Made by a program: the position numbers and the translations under genes. Positions 1 to 9,044 of a stretch of DNA of 64,000 nucleotides are shown here, one piece after another (positions within the stretch are counted from its first letter, which is position 1; each line of letters opens with the position of its first letter). The notes below the pieces were generated by a model, which was not told where the DNA came from, searched no databases, and was given only the letters and a program-made list of their open reading frames with translations. Source of the stretch: Candidatus Gastranaerophilales bacterium (GTDB taxonomy: Bacteria; Cyanobacteriota; Vampirovibrionia; Gastranaerophilales; Gastranaerophilaceae); assembly GCA_944326465.1 (NCBI GenBank), contig CALVEB010000003.1, positions 1 through 64,000 of the forward strand, in the 5' to 3' direction.

Positions 1-181
1 AAGTTCGTTACATGAATTAGTCCCCTTTCCGATTTTCCTAGTCCCGTTTTTTCAATTGGCTGGATTGCTTCGCCTAACGGCTCGCTATGACACATAATTA
101 GGCTATGTGAGCATATCACGTTGACTAATAATTGATAACTCTTATTCCCTTATTTCCTTAATCCCTTATTTCCCTAAAAAC

Positions 182-208
182 AGGCAATGCATAAATCTTG
201 CGTTGCCT
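182..208 (+). terminator. Hairpin, possible terminator
   Basis: AGGCAATGCA and TGCGTTGCCT pair across a 7-base loop with one G-T pair, followed by CTCTTTTAAAAG. The shape fits a weak intrinsic terminator for a gene left of the window; the T-run is short. Confidence 0.4.
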
Positions 209-380
209 CTTTTAAAAGACGATAAGTCGTTAAGACGTGTCTTGGATTTGCTCCGCGCTCACAGAGTTTCGCCTAAAAGCCTTACGGCTTAGTCGGCTCA
301 ATCTGTTCGCTATCCGGATTTGTGCCTTCGGCACGCCATCCGTCCGCAAATCCGCTAAGACGTTAAGTTCGTTACAAAAG

Positions 381-418
381 TTAGACCATGTTGGATTTTC
401 AACATGGCCTAATTTTTT
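381..418 (+). terminator. Strong intrinsic terminator
   Basis: A 13-base stem with one mismatch (TTAGaCCATGTTG / CAACATGGcCTAA, 6-base loop) is followed directly by TTTTTT. This is a textbook rho-independent terminator on the + strand, although no gene precedes it inside the window. Confidence 0.7.
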
Positions 419-425
419 AAAAGTC

Positions 426-446
426 ATCCTGAATTTATTTCAGGAT
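426..446. repeat. REP-like palindrome
   Basis: ATCCTGAA and TTCAGGAT form an 8-base stem around a 5-base loop. Palindromes of this CCTGAA...TTCAGG type are commonly dispersed between genes in bacterial genomes. Only one copy is visible in this window. Confidence 0.4.
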
Positions 447-904
447 CTAGCCACCGTTGCAATTCAAGGGTACCAGAAAACATCCTCCCTAAAGTCGTAA
501 CGAAACTGCTGCGGTATGACGGAAAGGCATTGGTGAGTCGCCACTTTGCCATCTCCGAGGGGGAGGGCAGAAACACTTAACGAACGTAAGTGAGTTTTAG
601 TGTTTCGGGTGGGGGTTGGTTCGTTGAATCCACGCAATTGACCCCCTCCTAGAATTTCTAGCCTCACTGCGTTCGGCAACAAATTCTTTTCCTCCCCCTT
701 GGAGAGGGTGGACACAGTCCACTTTTACATACTGGATGCCCGTAACTTTTGCGTGGGCTAGTGTGTAGGAGCACACTTCGTGTGCCTTCGTCCGCCATCG
801 TACATCGCGCCGTCAGGTGAGCAAATCTGCCAGCCGCTCTTCTATCTCCTTACTCACAACTCTCACGCCATTCACTTTTCGCTTTGTTTATGTTATTAAT
901 AATA

Positions 905-932
905 TTGTTATAAATTCCAGATTGGGGGCTTT
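905..932 (+). promoter_or_regulatory. Promoter and ribosome site of the galE operon
   Basis: TGTTATAAA near 906-914 reads as an extended -10 element (TGnTATAAA), about 20 bases before a GGGGG ribosome site and the galE start at 936. No good -35 box is visible, which is usual for extended -10 promoters. Confidence 0.4.
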
Positions 933-935
933 AAC

Positions 936-1940
936 ATGATTCTAATCACCGGAGGGGCCGGATATATAGGAAGTCACACGGCTATCAACTTTCTAAATGC
1001 AGGTTACGACATTGTAATCTTTGACAGTCTTGAAACAGGTCACATCCAAACTATTGAAACTCTTAAACAAATAGGCAGTGTAAATTTTGTAAAAGGCGAT
1101 TTGCGGCATCCCGATGACCTTGAAAAACTTTTTTCTAAATACAAAATAGATGCAGTAATTCATTTTGCGGCATTCTCTCTCGTCGGCGAAAGCGTCTTTA
1201 ATCCGGCTAAGTATTATCGTAACAACACTTACGGCACTCTTAACCTCCTTGATGCAATGATTGAGCATGACGTTAAAAAAATTGTATTTTCATCAACATG
1301 TGCGACTTACGGCGAACCAGAATACACACCGATTGATGAAAAACATCCGCAAAATCCTATTAACCCGTATGGCGCATCGAAACTCATGGTCGAAAGAATT
1401 ATGGCGGATTACGACGCAGCATACGGGCTTAAATCAATTAAGTTACGCTACTTTAATGTTGCCGGCTGCGATGAAAAAATACGCATAGGCGAATGGCACA
1501 ATCCTGAAACGCACCTTATACCGAATATCTTAAAATCAACATTCACAGGCGGGCAAACCTTCAAGATTTTCGGGAACGATTACAACACTCCGGACGGCAC
1601 CTGTATAAGAGATTATGTAAATGTAGAAGATTTAGCTGAAGCTCACAGGCTTGCGCTTGAATATCTGAATAGAGAAAATAAATCCGATGTGTTTAATCTC
1701 GGAACAGAACATGGCGACAGTGTAAAAAATATTTTTGATACCTGCGAAAAAGTTTTAGCAAAAAAAATTCCTGTAGAAATAGCGCCGCGGCGCGCTGGTG
1801 ATCCTGCTAAATTATATGCAGACGCCGCAAAAGCCAAAACAGTCCTCGGCTGGAAACCGGCAAGATCTATTGAACAAAGTATTAAAACAGCTTACGACTG
1901 GGAATGTAATTTACAAAAAATCATAAAGGATACTGATTAA
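936..1940 (+). CDS. galE: UDP-glucose 4-epimerase
   Basis: This enzyme interconverts UDP-glucose and UDP-galactose in the cytoplasm with bound NAD. The 334-residue length fits the GalE family. The N-terminus has the Rossmann glycine motif GGAGYIGSH (residues 6-14). The short-chain dehydrogenase active site appears as Ser/Thr at 119-121 and Y145-x3-K149 in PYGASK. The ATG follows a GGGGG ribosome site at 926-930. It is the first gene of a tight operon: its stop at 1940 lies one base before the next ATG. With the two following genes it supplies UDP-galactose, UDP-glucuronate and UDP-xylose for surface glycans. A related 4-epimerase acting on UDP-GlcNAc cannot be excluded by eye. Confidence 0.93.
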   Translation: MILITGGAGYIGSHTAINFLNAGYDIVIFDSLETGHIQTIETLKQIGSVNFVKGDLRHPDDLEKLFSKYKIDAVIHFAAFSLVGESVFNPAKYYRNNTYGTLNLLDAMIEHDVKKIVFSSTCATYGEPEYTPIDEKHPQNPINPYGASKLMVERIMADYDAAYGLKSIKLRYFNVAGCDEKIRIGEWHNPETHLIPNILKSTFTGGQTFKIFGNDYNTPDGTCIRDYVNVEDLAEAHRLALEYLNRENKSDVFNLGTEHGDSVKNIFDTCEKVLAKKIPVEIAPRRAGDPAKLYADAAKAKTVLGWKPARSIEQSIKTAYDWECNLQKIIKDTD

Positions 1941-1941
1941 G

Positions 1942-2886
1942 ATGAAACGAATTTTGATAACAGGCGGCGCCGGATTTATCGGCAGCCATTTATGCGAGAG
2001 ATTAGTGAATGAAGGCAATGACGTTATTTGTCTTGATAATTTTTTTACAGGTTCAAAAGACAATATCAGACATCTTTTGTCTAACGACCATTTTGAACTC
2101 GTGCGGCATGACATTACAAAAGAATATTTTGCAGAAGTTGATCAGATATATAATCTGGCATGCCCTGCAAGTCCGCCGCATTACCAGTACAATGCGATTA
2201 AAACAATCAAAACATCTGTTCTGGGGTGTATACACATGTTAGGGCTTGCCAAACGCTGCAAGGCAACTATTTTGCAGGCTTCAACAAGTGAAGTTTACGG
2301 AGATCCGCAGGTTCATCCGCAAACAGAATCCTACTGGGGAAATGTTAACCCTATCGGAATAAGAAGCTGTTATGATGAAGGCAAGCGCTGTGCGGAAACT
2401 CTTATGATGGATTACCACAGGCAAAATAATGTAGATACGCGAATTATACGTATCTTTAACACATACGGGCCTAATATGGACATGAATGACGGCCGTGTTG
2501 TGTCAAATTTCATTGTTCAGGCACTTCAAAACCATGACATAACAATCTATGGCGACGGTTCACAAACACGTTCATTCTGTTATGTTTCGGATCTTGTTGA
2601 CGGTATGATTAAGATGATGAATAATCCGCAAAAATTCATAGGACCGGTCAACCTCGGCAATCCGTCAGAAAGAACTATTCTTGAATTTGCGCAATTAATT
2701 ATCGAAATGACAAATTCTAATTCAAAAATAGTTTACAAGCCGCTTCCGGGTGATGATCCGTGCAGGCGTAAACCAGATATCACGCTTGCTCAAAAAGAAT
2801 TAGGCTGGAGTCCTGAGGTTGACATCAGAGAAGGTTTATCTAAAACTATAGAATATTTTGACAGAAAATTAAGAAAGGGAAAATAA
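1942..2886 (+). CDS. uxs: UDP-glucuronate decarboxylase (UDP-xylose synthase)
   Basis: This protein decarboxylates UDP-glucuronate to UDP-xylose, with NAD as tightly bound cofactor. The Rossmann motif GGAGFIGSH is at residues 8-16. The family-typical TSEVYGDP segment carries E117, and the catalytic pair is Y144-x3-K148 in YDEGK. The 314-residue length is normal for bacterial UXS proteins without an N-terminal extension. It starts one base after galE and ends immediately before the ATG of the UDP-glucose dehydrogenase gene, so the enzyme making its substrate is encoded next door. A UDP-4-keto-pentose decarboxylase such as ArnA is less likely, because the formyltransferase domain is absent. Confidence 0.92.
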   Translation: MKRILITGGAGFIGSHLCERLVNEGNDVICLDNFFTGSKDNIRHLLSNDHFELVRHDITKEYFAEVDQIYNLACPASPPHYQYNAIKTIKTSVLGCIHMLGLAKRCKATILQASTSEVYGDPQVHPQTESYWGNVNPIGIRSCYDEGKRCAETLMMDYHRQNNVDTRIIRIFNTYGPNMDMNDGRVVSNFIVQALQNHDITIYGDGSQTRSFCYVSDLVDGMIKMMNNPQKFIGPVNLGNPSERTILEFAQLIIEMTNSNSKIVYKPLPGDDPCRRKPDITLAQKELGWSPEVDIREGLSKTIEYFDRKLRKGK

Positions 2887-4191
2887 ATGAAAGTTTGTGT
2901 GATAGGAACAGGTTATGTAGGACTCGTTGCAGGCACATGTCTTGCGGAAATGGGGAATAATGTAATTTGCGTTGATAATGATTTAAAAAAACTTGAGCAG
3001 CTTGAACAGGGTATCGTACCAATCTATGAACCGGGACTTGAAGAATTAATCAAGGTTAACGTTGCGGAAAACAGGCTTTCATTTACCAATGATTTAAAAT
3101 CAGCCGTACAAAATTCACTTGTATGTTTTATTGCTGTCGGCACACCGCAAGGCGAGGACGGCTCTGCTGATTTAAAATATGTATATCAGGTTGCAGAAAG
3201 TATCGGAGAAGCTATAAACGGCTACAAGGTTATTGTTGATAAATCAACTGTTCCTGTCGGTACCGCCGAAAAAGTAACTCAAATTATAAAGTCAAAAACA
3301 AATGAAGAATTTGATGTTGTGTCAAATCCGGAATTTTTAAAACAGGGGGCGGCAGTTGATGACTTTTTGAAGCCGGATAGAGTTGTTATAGGCTCCAATT
3401 CACACCGCGCAACAGAAATTATGCAGGATTTGTATTCACCATTTTTACGTACAGGAAACCCTGTCATCATAATGGATGTTAAATCAGCAGAAATGACAAA
3501 ATACGCGGCGAATTCTTTTCTTGCAGTAAAAATATCTTATGCAAATGAAATAGCAAATATTTGTGAAAAAGTCGGAGCGAATGCTGAAATGGTAAGAATA
3601 GGCATGTGTTCAGACAAACGCATCGGCTCACAATTCCTGTTTCCGGGGCTCGGTTATGGCGGAAGCTGTTTTCCAAAAGACGTAAAAGCTTTGCTTAAAA
3701 CTGCAAAAGATAATAATTGCGATTATCAGCTTTTGCAGGCGGCTGATGATGTAAACAAAAGACAGCGTCAAATATTTATCCAAAAAATTCTAAAAAGATT
3801 CGGAGAAAATTTGGCAGGCATGACATTTGCAATCTGGGGACTTGCCTTCAAACCTAAAACAAATGATATGCGAGAAGCTCCTGCGATTACAATTATTAAT
3901 GCATTATTAAAAAGAGGAGCAAAAATTCAGGCGTATGATCCAAAAGCTTTTGATTGTGCTCAATTCTATTTCGGCGATAAAATAACTTATTCAAAATCTG
4001 CTTATGATGCATTATCAGGCGCAGATTGTATGTTACTTCTTACTGAATGGAATGAGTTCCGCCGTCCGGATTTTGATAAAATAAAAGAACTCCTGAAAAA
4101 TCCGATAATCTTTGACGGAAGAAATCAATATAATGCAGAACGCCTGAAACAACGCGGCTTTGAATACTATTGTGTAGGTAGAAATTCGTAA
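2887..4191 (+). CDS. ugd: UDP-glucose 6-dehydrogenase
   Basis: This enzyme oxidises UDP-glucose to UDP-glucuronate with two NAD. The 434 residues match the UDP-glucose/GDP-mannose dehydrogenase family. It has an N-terminal Rossmann domain with GTGYVGLV (residues 7-14), a central dimerisation domain with K205, and the catalytic cysteine C261 in GYGGSCFPKD. The ATG directly abuts the stop of the UDP-xylose synthase gene, indicating translational coupling. With the preceding genes it forms a complete route from UDP-glucose to UDP-xylose. An 85-base gap with its own promoter-like sequence separates it from the next gene. Confidence 0.95.
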   Translation: MKVCVIGTGYVGLVAGTCLAEMGNNVICVDNDLKKLEQLEQGIVPIYEPGLEELIKVNVAENRLSFTNDLKSAVQNSLVCFIAVGTPQGEDGSADLKYVYQVAESIGEAINGYKVIVDKSTVPVGTAEKVTQIIKSKTNEEFDVVSNPEFLKQGAAVDDFLKPDRVVIGSNSHRATEIMQDLYSPFLRTGNPVIIMDVKSAEMTKYAANSFLAVKISYANEIANICEKVGANAEMVRIGMCSDKRIGSQFLFPGLGYGGSCFPKDVKALLKTAKDNNCDYQLLQAADDVNKRQRQIFIQKILKRFGENLAGMTFAIWGLAFKPKTNDMREAPAITIINALLKRGAKIQAYDPKAFDCAQFYFGDKITYSKSAYDALSGADCMLLLTEWNEFRRPDFDKIKELLKNPIIFDGRNQYNAERLKQRGFEYYCVGRNS

Positions 4192-4276
4192 CAATAATTC
4201 ATAATATATTTAAAATAAGTATGTTTATTGTATATTAATAATATAACATTTTCCACATGGGGGGCTGAGTAAAAAC

Positions 4277-5479
4277 ATGGTTGCTTTATGGAAAAGCGAA
4301 ATAGATAAAGTGATAGATACAGGTTATGTGAACAAAGAAACTTCAATAACCGATGCACTTATTGAAAATTTCTATAAAGAAGTCATGAAACCGGAAGACA
4401 GAAAACTTCTGGAATTGTTTTTCACTCCCAACCCTACACAGGAAGAATTAAATGCGCTGTTAAAAATTTGGGATATAGAAGTTAAAGGCGGTGCAAAAGC
4501 TTTAATGCTGGCTTATTTTATGAAGCAGCATCCGAATTTGCAATTCACCGCCTATGAAGGCCCGCGCCTCAAAGGATTATTAAAATATTTTCGTTTCCAT
4601 AATCTGAAAATCATTGCGCACTACAGTAAAATCGGCCGCGCATTAAATGAAAAAGGCATTACGCCGATGATTTTAAAAGGCGGTGCAATGAAATATCTTC
4701 GTCAGGACTTGCCGCGTGTAATGGGTGATATTGATGCACTTGTTAAACGTGATGAATTTATGCCGGCGGTTAAAACTGTTCTTGCGACCGGTGAATATGA
4801 ATATGACAGAATCTTTGATCATTCCGTCGACTTCCACGAAATTGGTCAGGAAGCAGGCGCTCTGGATTTGCACAGATATATAGAAATGGAATCAGGCAAG
4901 GGTGAAAAACTCGTTAAATTACTCTATAAACGCGCAAGAACAGTGAATGTTTTCGGTGTTCGGTCACTAATTCCGTGCAATGAAGATTTATTGTTCATTA
5001 CTCTGATAAATCTTTCAAGAAATTTAAAAGAAAATACAAGCAAGGCCGGACTTTTATATGCGCTTTTTGACTTTGATTTTCTTCTGAAAAGCAAACCTGA
5101 TTTTGACTGGGATATTGTAACCGGCAATGCAAAAGCAACAGGCATGGAAATTCAGATGAATTTTGCCTTGAAATTTATAAACAAAATAAGCCCGAATATT
5201 TTACCGGATAATATCAAAAACAATATTTTCTTTGAAAAAGAAACAAATAATTTTTCAATAGCAGTAATGTATGACCGTTTTTATCTGAACGATTTAAGAA
5301 CAAAATGCAGACCTATGAAGGTTGCGGATTTATTCAAAAATCCTTCTGAAATTTCTGAGTATTTAAAGCTTAAACCCGTGTATTTTTCACTGAAACTTTT
5401 GCGCGGACATCCGCATTTAATAAAATTATTAATCAGAGATCTGAAAGAACGTGACAACGAAATTGCATGTCTAAATTAA
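4277..5479 (+). CDS. Nucleotidyltransferase-fold protein (NTP_transf_5-like), host copy
   Basis: The 400-residue protein has the hallmark of the nucleotidyltransferase family PF14907: KGG at residues 134-136, followed by R147 and the metal-binding DID at 151-153. The substrate is not known. Members occur beside HprK-like kinases and PqqD-like proteins in peptide-modification and surface-glycan loci, exactly as here. A second copy, about half identical by eye, lies at 25244-26434 in the prophage. A GGGGGG stretch precedes the ATG by 12 bases, slightly far for a ribosome site. The next gene starts 11 bases after the stop. What nucleotide it transfers, or whether it is active, cannot be told from the sequence. 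Confidence 0.8.
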   Translation: MVALWKSEIDKVIDTGYVNKETSITDALIENFYKEVMKPEDRKLLELFFTPNPTQEELNALLKIWDIEVKGGAKALMLAYFMKQHPNLQFTAYEGPRLKGLLKYFRFHNLKIIAHYSKIGRALNEKGITPMILKGGAMKYLRQDLPRVMGDIDALVKRDEFMPAVKTVLATGEYEYDRIFDHSVDFHEIGQEAGALDLHRYIEMESGKGEKLVKLLYKRARTVNVFGVRSLIPCNEDLLFITLINLSRNLKENTSKAGLLYALFDFDFLLKSKPDFDWDIVTGNAKATGMEIQMNFALKFINKISPNILPDNIKNNIFFEKETNNFSIAVMYDRFYLNDLRTKCRPMKVADLFKNPSEISEYLKLKPVYFSLKLLRGHPHLIKLLIRDLKERDNEIACLN

Positions 5480-5490
5480 AAGGGATAAAA

Positions 5491-6339
5491 ATGAATTTTA
5501 AAGATTTAACTAAATCAGAGATAAGAGAATGCTTTAATAACATTGATAAATATTTGATGCAGCAGGAGAAAAAATTTGTCAAATACGTTGATTTAGGCTG
5601 TAAAGTAGTCAGGTTAATCGGATACAGTGAAGAATTTTTGCCGCATATCGAAAAACAGCTTACTTTTGTCTTAAGGGATACAGCAGACAAATACGACGCA
5701 ACTCTCATATTATGGAAAGAAAATAATGCCTTTAATTTTGGAAAAAATTTACTGCCTAAATTTAATCCTAAAACAAATATGAGATTACGAATTGATTTAA
5801 TATATTTTCCTAAAACAATATGGGATATCAGAGTAATTGATGAAAGTATTTCTAAAGTAAAACCGGTTATTGATGTAAAATCAGAACACGGGATTATTCT
5901 TGCAAATGATTATGAAAACAACACTTATTACTATGGTGTGAATAATCTTGAGCCTGAAGAATTTATCAAAGAAGGACATTTGTTTGTACAATTCTTTAAC
6001 AATATTTTGAAAACTCCAACATCAAATCTTGCGCACGGTGCTGTAATCGGTCTTAACGGAAACGGGATTTTGATGTGTGCACGAGGTCAGCGAGGCAAGT
6101 CAACACTTGCAGTGCTTTCTATGATGAAAGGGTTTGAATATGTGTCAGACGATTATCTGATTTTGCACGAAAGAGGTAATGAACTTTTATCAAGTCCGAT
6201 TTATTCAATCATTACGCTTTCGCCCAAAATGTACAACGAATTGTATGATTATTTAGGCGAATCAAGATTTGTTTCAAACAACGCAAGAAAAGATAAATAT
6301 GTGTTTAATATTGCAAATTTCCATGACAAATTCATATAA
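5491..6339 (+). pseudogene. HPr-kinase-like protein, 3'-truncated
   Basis: The protein belongs to the HprK-related P-loop kinases. It has a Walker A variant RGQRGKST (residues 198-205) and a downstream SDDY (219-222). I start it at 5491 (MNFKDL), which follows AAGGGA and matches the start of the paralogue at 23707-25233; an ATG at 5467 is also open. Over the last 115 codons it is about 80 per cent identical to the paralogue, then similarity stops abruptly after HDKF and the frame ends two codons later. It therefore lacks about 220 residues, including the rest of the kinase domain and the PqqD-like tail. The break coincides with the edge of the mobile DNA. It may be inactive. Confidence 0.8.
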
Positions 6340-6340
6340 A

Positions 6341-6378
6341 TGGACAGATAAAATTAAAATATTGGACAGCAAAATTAA
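6341..6378 (+). repeat. Two 22-base-spaced direct repeats at the truncation point
   Basis: TGGACAGATAAAATTAA (6341-6357) and TGGACAGCAAAATTAA (6363-6378) lie in tandem directly after the point where the HprK-like gene breaks. Repeats of about 20-base period at a gene break resemble transposase-binding sites at the ends of Mu/Tn7-type elements. The assignment is inferred. Confidence 0.4.
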
Positions 6379-6388
6379 CCAAAACTCT

Positions 6389-6420
6389 AAACTTCCGAAA
6401 TTTAACTCGGAAGTTTTTAA
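6389..6420 (+). terminator. Intrinsic terminator
   Basis: AACTTCCGA pairs with TCGGAAGTT across an 8-base loop and is followed by TTTTAATTTT. It would end transcripts arriving from the left-hand operon (936-6339). Confidence 0.7.
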
Positions 6421-6593
6421 TTTTAGGTGTCAGACAATTTAAATTAACCTGATAAAAATTCTAAATTTGAATGATAAAAAGTTTTGTGAACATATCTGTA
6501 TAAATGTTACAAAAACTCTAATTTTCAGGTATTGTTTAAGGGGAAATCCTATTTTCTCAATGTCTCTATAATATACGTGGTATAATTATTGTC

Positions 6594-7011
6594 ATGAAAA
6601 AGTTTATAATTGCCATTTTATCACTACTTATGCCAGTTAGCTGTTATGCATCAATACACTATGAATCCAGTTATAAAAATATTGGTGCAATGCCCATAAT
6701 GGAATTATGGAATATAAAAATCCCGATAAAACAAGAGTTGACTGCTTGACTGAAACACACGCAGTAGAATTTGATTTTGCAAAAAATGGGCGGAATCTGT
6801 CGGGCAGGCACTATATTATCAATTGATGACCAATAAAAAAGCAATGGTAGTATTAATTGTGGAAAATGAGAAAAAAGACCAATGTTATATAAATAGAATT
6901 AAACCATTATCAGAACTCTACAACTTTGATCTTGAAATAATTACTCCAAGCGATATTAGTGATAGTAGTGGGAAATGTAAAAATAAAAAATGTAAATGTA
7001 ATAAGGACTAA
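6594..7011 (+). pseudogene. Small secreted protein with RVDCLTE motif, two frameshifts
   Basis: The first frame opens with a clear signal peptide (MKKFIIAILSLLMPVSCYA). Reading then continues in a second frame as WCNAHNGIMEYKNPDKTRVD and LTETHAVEFDFAK, and in a third frame as WAESVGQALYYQLMTNKK to the stop at 7011. Joined, they make one continuous protein of about 138 residues resembling a widespread small exported family whose function is unknown to me. Each break is explained by one missing base, near 6683 and in the A-run near 6786. The third-frame part alone gives an open frame from 6823. Promoter-like TATAAT boxes lie at about 6567 and 6581. It could be a real pseudogene or two homopolymer sequencing errors. 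Confidence 0.75.
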
Positions 7012-7253
7012 TAATATTCTAATCGTTCCAAATTTTTAATGTTAATATAACTTAATTGAAAATGATATTTTAATATTCCTATAATAATAGCAGCTTGTCT
7101 ATTTTTTGCTTTTGTCTTTAGCAATATATTAGATATGTGTGCTTTTGCGGTTGAATGACTAATATGCAGTTTTCTTGCAATTTCTTTATTTGTTGCTCCT
7201 TGTACCATCTCAGAGTATACTTCAAATTCTCTTTCCGTTAATAAATTATTCAA
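7008..7253 (-). CDS. Stand-alone LuxR-type HTH regulator
   Basis: The 81-residue protein is essentially a GerE/LuxR DNA-binding domain (LTEREFEVYSEMVQGATNKE, then IARKLHISHSTAKAHISNIL) with a short tail and no receiver or ligand domain. It starts with TTG at 7253, six to seven bases after GGAG. It lies downstream of rfbA on the same strand, behind a long hairpin that touches its ribosome site. It overlaps the end of the opposite-strand pseudogene by four bases. It probably binds DNA as a dimer and may control the neighbouring surface genes; its target is unknown. Confidence 0.8.
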   Translation of the reverse strand: MNNLLTEREFEVYSEMVQGATNKEIARKLHISHSTAKAHISNILLKTKAKNRQAAIIIGILKYHFQLSYINIKNLERLEYY

Positions 7254-7264
7254 TGTTGCTCTCC

Positions 7265-7305
7265 TATAACGTGTGTAGTTTAGTAATACAACTACACACG
7301 TTATA
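7265..7305 (-). promoter_or_regulatory. 16-base perfect inverted repeat abutting the luxR-like ribosome site
   Basis: TATAACGTGTGTAGTT (7265-7280) is perfectly complementary to 7290-7305 across a 9-base loop. In the leftward transcript the stem ends immediately before the GGAG ribosome site of the LuxR-like gene. It has no T-run, so it could terminate the rfb transcript poorly, control translation of the regulator, or be a palindromic operator. Confidence 0.65.
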
Positions 7306-7345
7306 AGTATATTACGATAAAAATATATTTAAATATTAGGTAATT

Positions 7346-8215
7346 TTATTTCAAAAAACGGATATAAGAATAATATTCATTTTTTTTGTGTTTGTTAGCA
7401 GTTCCCAATATCTGTTCTTTAGTCAAAAAACCCATCCTATATGCAATTTCTTCTAAGCAAGCTATTTTTATACCTTGGTTTTCTTCTATTGTTTGAACGT
7501 ACTGACCTGCTTGTAAAAGAGAACGATGAGTCCCTGTATCAAGCCAAGCAAACCCCCTGCCAAATAATTCAACATTTAATTTGTTTTTTTCTAAATAAAT
7601 TCTATTTAAATCTGTGATTTCTAATTCGCCACGAGCAGAAGGTTTAAGTTTTTTTGCATATTCAACTACACTATTGTCATAAAAATATAAACCAGTTACG
7701 GCATAATTAGATTTTGGTTCTTTTGGTTTTTCTTCTATTGTTTGAGCTTTTCCGTTCTCATCAAATGATACAACACCAAATCTTTCAGGATCCTTAACTG
7801 GATAACCAAAAACTGTTGCTTCCCCATTTTCTTCAGCAGTTTTTACTGCTTTTTTAAGCATTGCAGAAAAACCTGAGCCATAAAAAATATTATCACCTAG
7901 GACAAGTGCAACGGAGTCATTGTCAATAAATTTTTCTCCTAAAATAAATGCTTGAGCCAAACCATCTGGTGACGGCTGTTCTACATAGTCAAACTTTAAT
8001 CCAAATTGTTCACCTGTACCAAGTAACTTCTTGAAGTTTGGTAAATCTATCGGGGTTGATATAATTAAAATTTCTCTTATCCCAGCAAGCATTAAAACAG
8101 AGATTGGGTAATATATCATAGGTTTGTCATAAATTGGTAGTAATTGTTTAGATACCCCTATTGTACTTGGGTATAATCTTGTCCCACTTCCGCCAGCTAG
8201 TACAATTCCTTTCAT
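7346..8215 (-). CDS. rfbA: Glucose-1-phosphate thymidylyltransferase
   Basis: RmlA joins glucose-1-phosphate and dTTP to make dTDP-glucose, the first step of dTDP-L-rhamnose synthesis. The 289 residues match the family. The nucleotide-binding signature GGSGTRLYP (residues 8-16) is followed by [18 protein letters not shown], typical of RmlA. It is the last gene of the rfbC-B-D-A set, starting two bases after rfbD. A non-coding hairpin region follows it. The whole set lies downstream of, and on the same strand as, the phage repressor. Confidence 0.95.
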   Translation of the reverse strand: MKGIVLAGGSGTRLYPSTIGVSKQLLPIYDKPMIYYPISVLMLAGIREILIISTPIDLPNFKKLLGTGEQFGLKFDYVEQPSPDGLAQAFILGEKFIDNDSVALVLGDNIFYGSGFSAMLKKAVKTAEENGEATVFGYPVKDPERFGVVSFDENGKAQTIEEKPKEPKSNYAVTGLYFYDNSVVEYAKKLKPSARGELEITDLNRIYLEKNKLNVELFGRGFAWLDTGTHRSLLQAGQYVQTIEENQGIKIACLEEIAYRMGFLTKEQILGTANKHKKNEYYSYIRFLK

Positions 8216-8216
8216 A

Positions 8217-9044
8217 TTACACCTCGATTCTTTGTGCCATATAATCTTTTAAAGCTTCTTTCCAATCCCTTAATAAACCATCGTTATCCATAATTGAATA
8301 AGCAGGTCTCTTTGCAGGTCTTGGAAATTCCTCTGTTGTACATGGTTTTAAGTTAACATTTAATCCGGCTTGATTAAAAATCTCTTCTGCAAACCCATAC
8401 CAAGACGTGCTTCCACCACCACAAGTATGGTATGTTCCGTAGGGTTTATTCTTAATTATTTTAATAATTGCATCAGATAAATCCACAGTCCAAGTCGGGC
8501 AACCCACCTGATCATCAACGACTTTTAATTCAGGTTTATTAGCAAGTGAAATCATTGTTTCAACAAAGTTTTTACCATAGTGTCCATAAAGCCAACTTGT
8601 TCTGCAAATGTAGTATTTTTCTAAATTATTTCTAACAGCTTCTTCGCCTTCCCATTTAGTTAAACCATAGTTATTAAGCGGTGCTGTTTTATCAAGTGGT
8701 TTATATGGTTTTTTACCTTGTCCATTAAAAACATAATCAGTTGAAATATAGACCATAGTAGCATCGTACTTTTTGCAAGCTTTTGCAATGTTTTCTGTTC
8801 CTTCTGCATTTATTAATCTTGCGGTGTTAAAATCTTCCTCAGCTTTATCGACATTTGTATATGCAGCACAATGAATAACTATATCCGGCTTTTCTATTGA
8901 AAAAATTTTATCTATATTTGCAGGTTTAGTTATGTCTAATATATCAACATCTGTTTCAAAAACATTATATCCATTATCTTCAAGTACAGGACATAAATCC
9001 TCTCCGAGCATACCATAAGCACCAGTAACTAAAACTTTTTTCAT
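8217..9044 (-). CDS. rfbD: dTDP-4-dehydrorhamnose reductase
   Basis: RmlD reduces dTDP-4-keto-L-rhamnose to dTDP-L-rhamnose with NAD(P)H, the last pathway step. I choose the start at 9044 ([14 protein letters not shown]), whose ATG overlaps the rfbB stop as TAATG; a longer frame from 9086 would add 14 residues without purpose. The protein is 275 residues. It has the Rossmann motif TGAYGMLG at the N-terminus, an STDYVF segment and the active-site tyrosine/lysine in [11 protein letters not shown]. It ends two bases before rfbA begins. Confidence 0.94.
   Translation of the reverse strand: MKKVLVTGAYGMLGEDLCPVLEDNGYNVFETDVDILDITKPANIDKIFSIEKPDIVIHCAAYTNVDKAEEDFNTARLINAEGTENIAKACKKYDATMVYISTDYVFNGQGKKPYKPLDKTAPLNNYGLTKWEGEEAVRNNLEKYYICRTSWLYGHYGKNFVETMISLANKPELKVVDDQVGCPTWTVDLSDAIIKIIKNKPYGTYHTCGGGSTSWYGFAEEIFNQAGLNVNLKPCTTEEFPRPAKRPAYSIMDNDGLLRDWKEALKDYMAQRIEV

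Larger units (their letters stand above)
1..935. other. Gene-free region with terminators and REP-like hairpins
   Basis: No convincing gene is seen here; the short open frames have no good ribosome sites and no recognisable products. The segment is visibly less AT-rich than the rest of the window. It holds several inverted repeats, listed separately, and a 12-base direct repeat (AAGTTCGTTACA at 1-12 and 365-376). The stretch at about 541-720 is built from purine-rich and pyrimidine-rich blocks around a small palindrome (CTAGAATTTCTAG) and resembles a dispersed MITE/REP-type element. The region probably separates an upstream transcription unit from the galE operon. Confidence 0.6.

Noticed and set aside
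237-715. Open frames in both strands of the first 720 bases
   Set aside because: They have no good ribosome sites, overlap each other and the terminators, and have repetitive, low-complexity translations.
6341-6378. IS3-type insertion sequence end
   Set aside because: TTGGACA repeats recall IS3-family ends, but no IS3-type transposase genes are present nearby.
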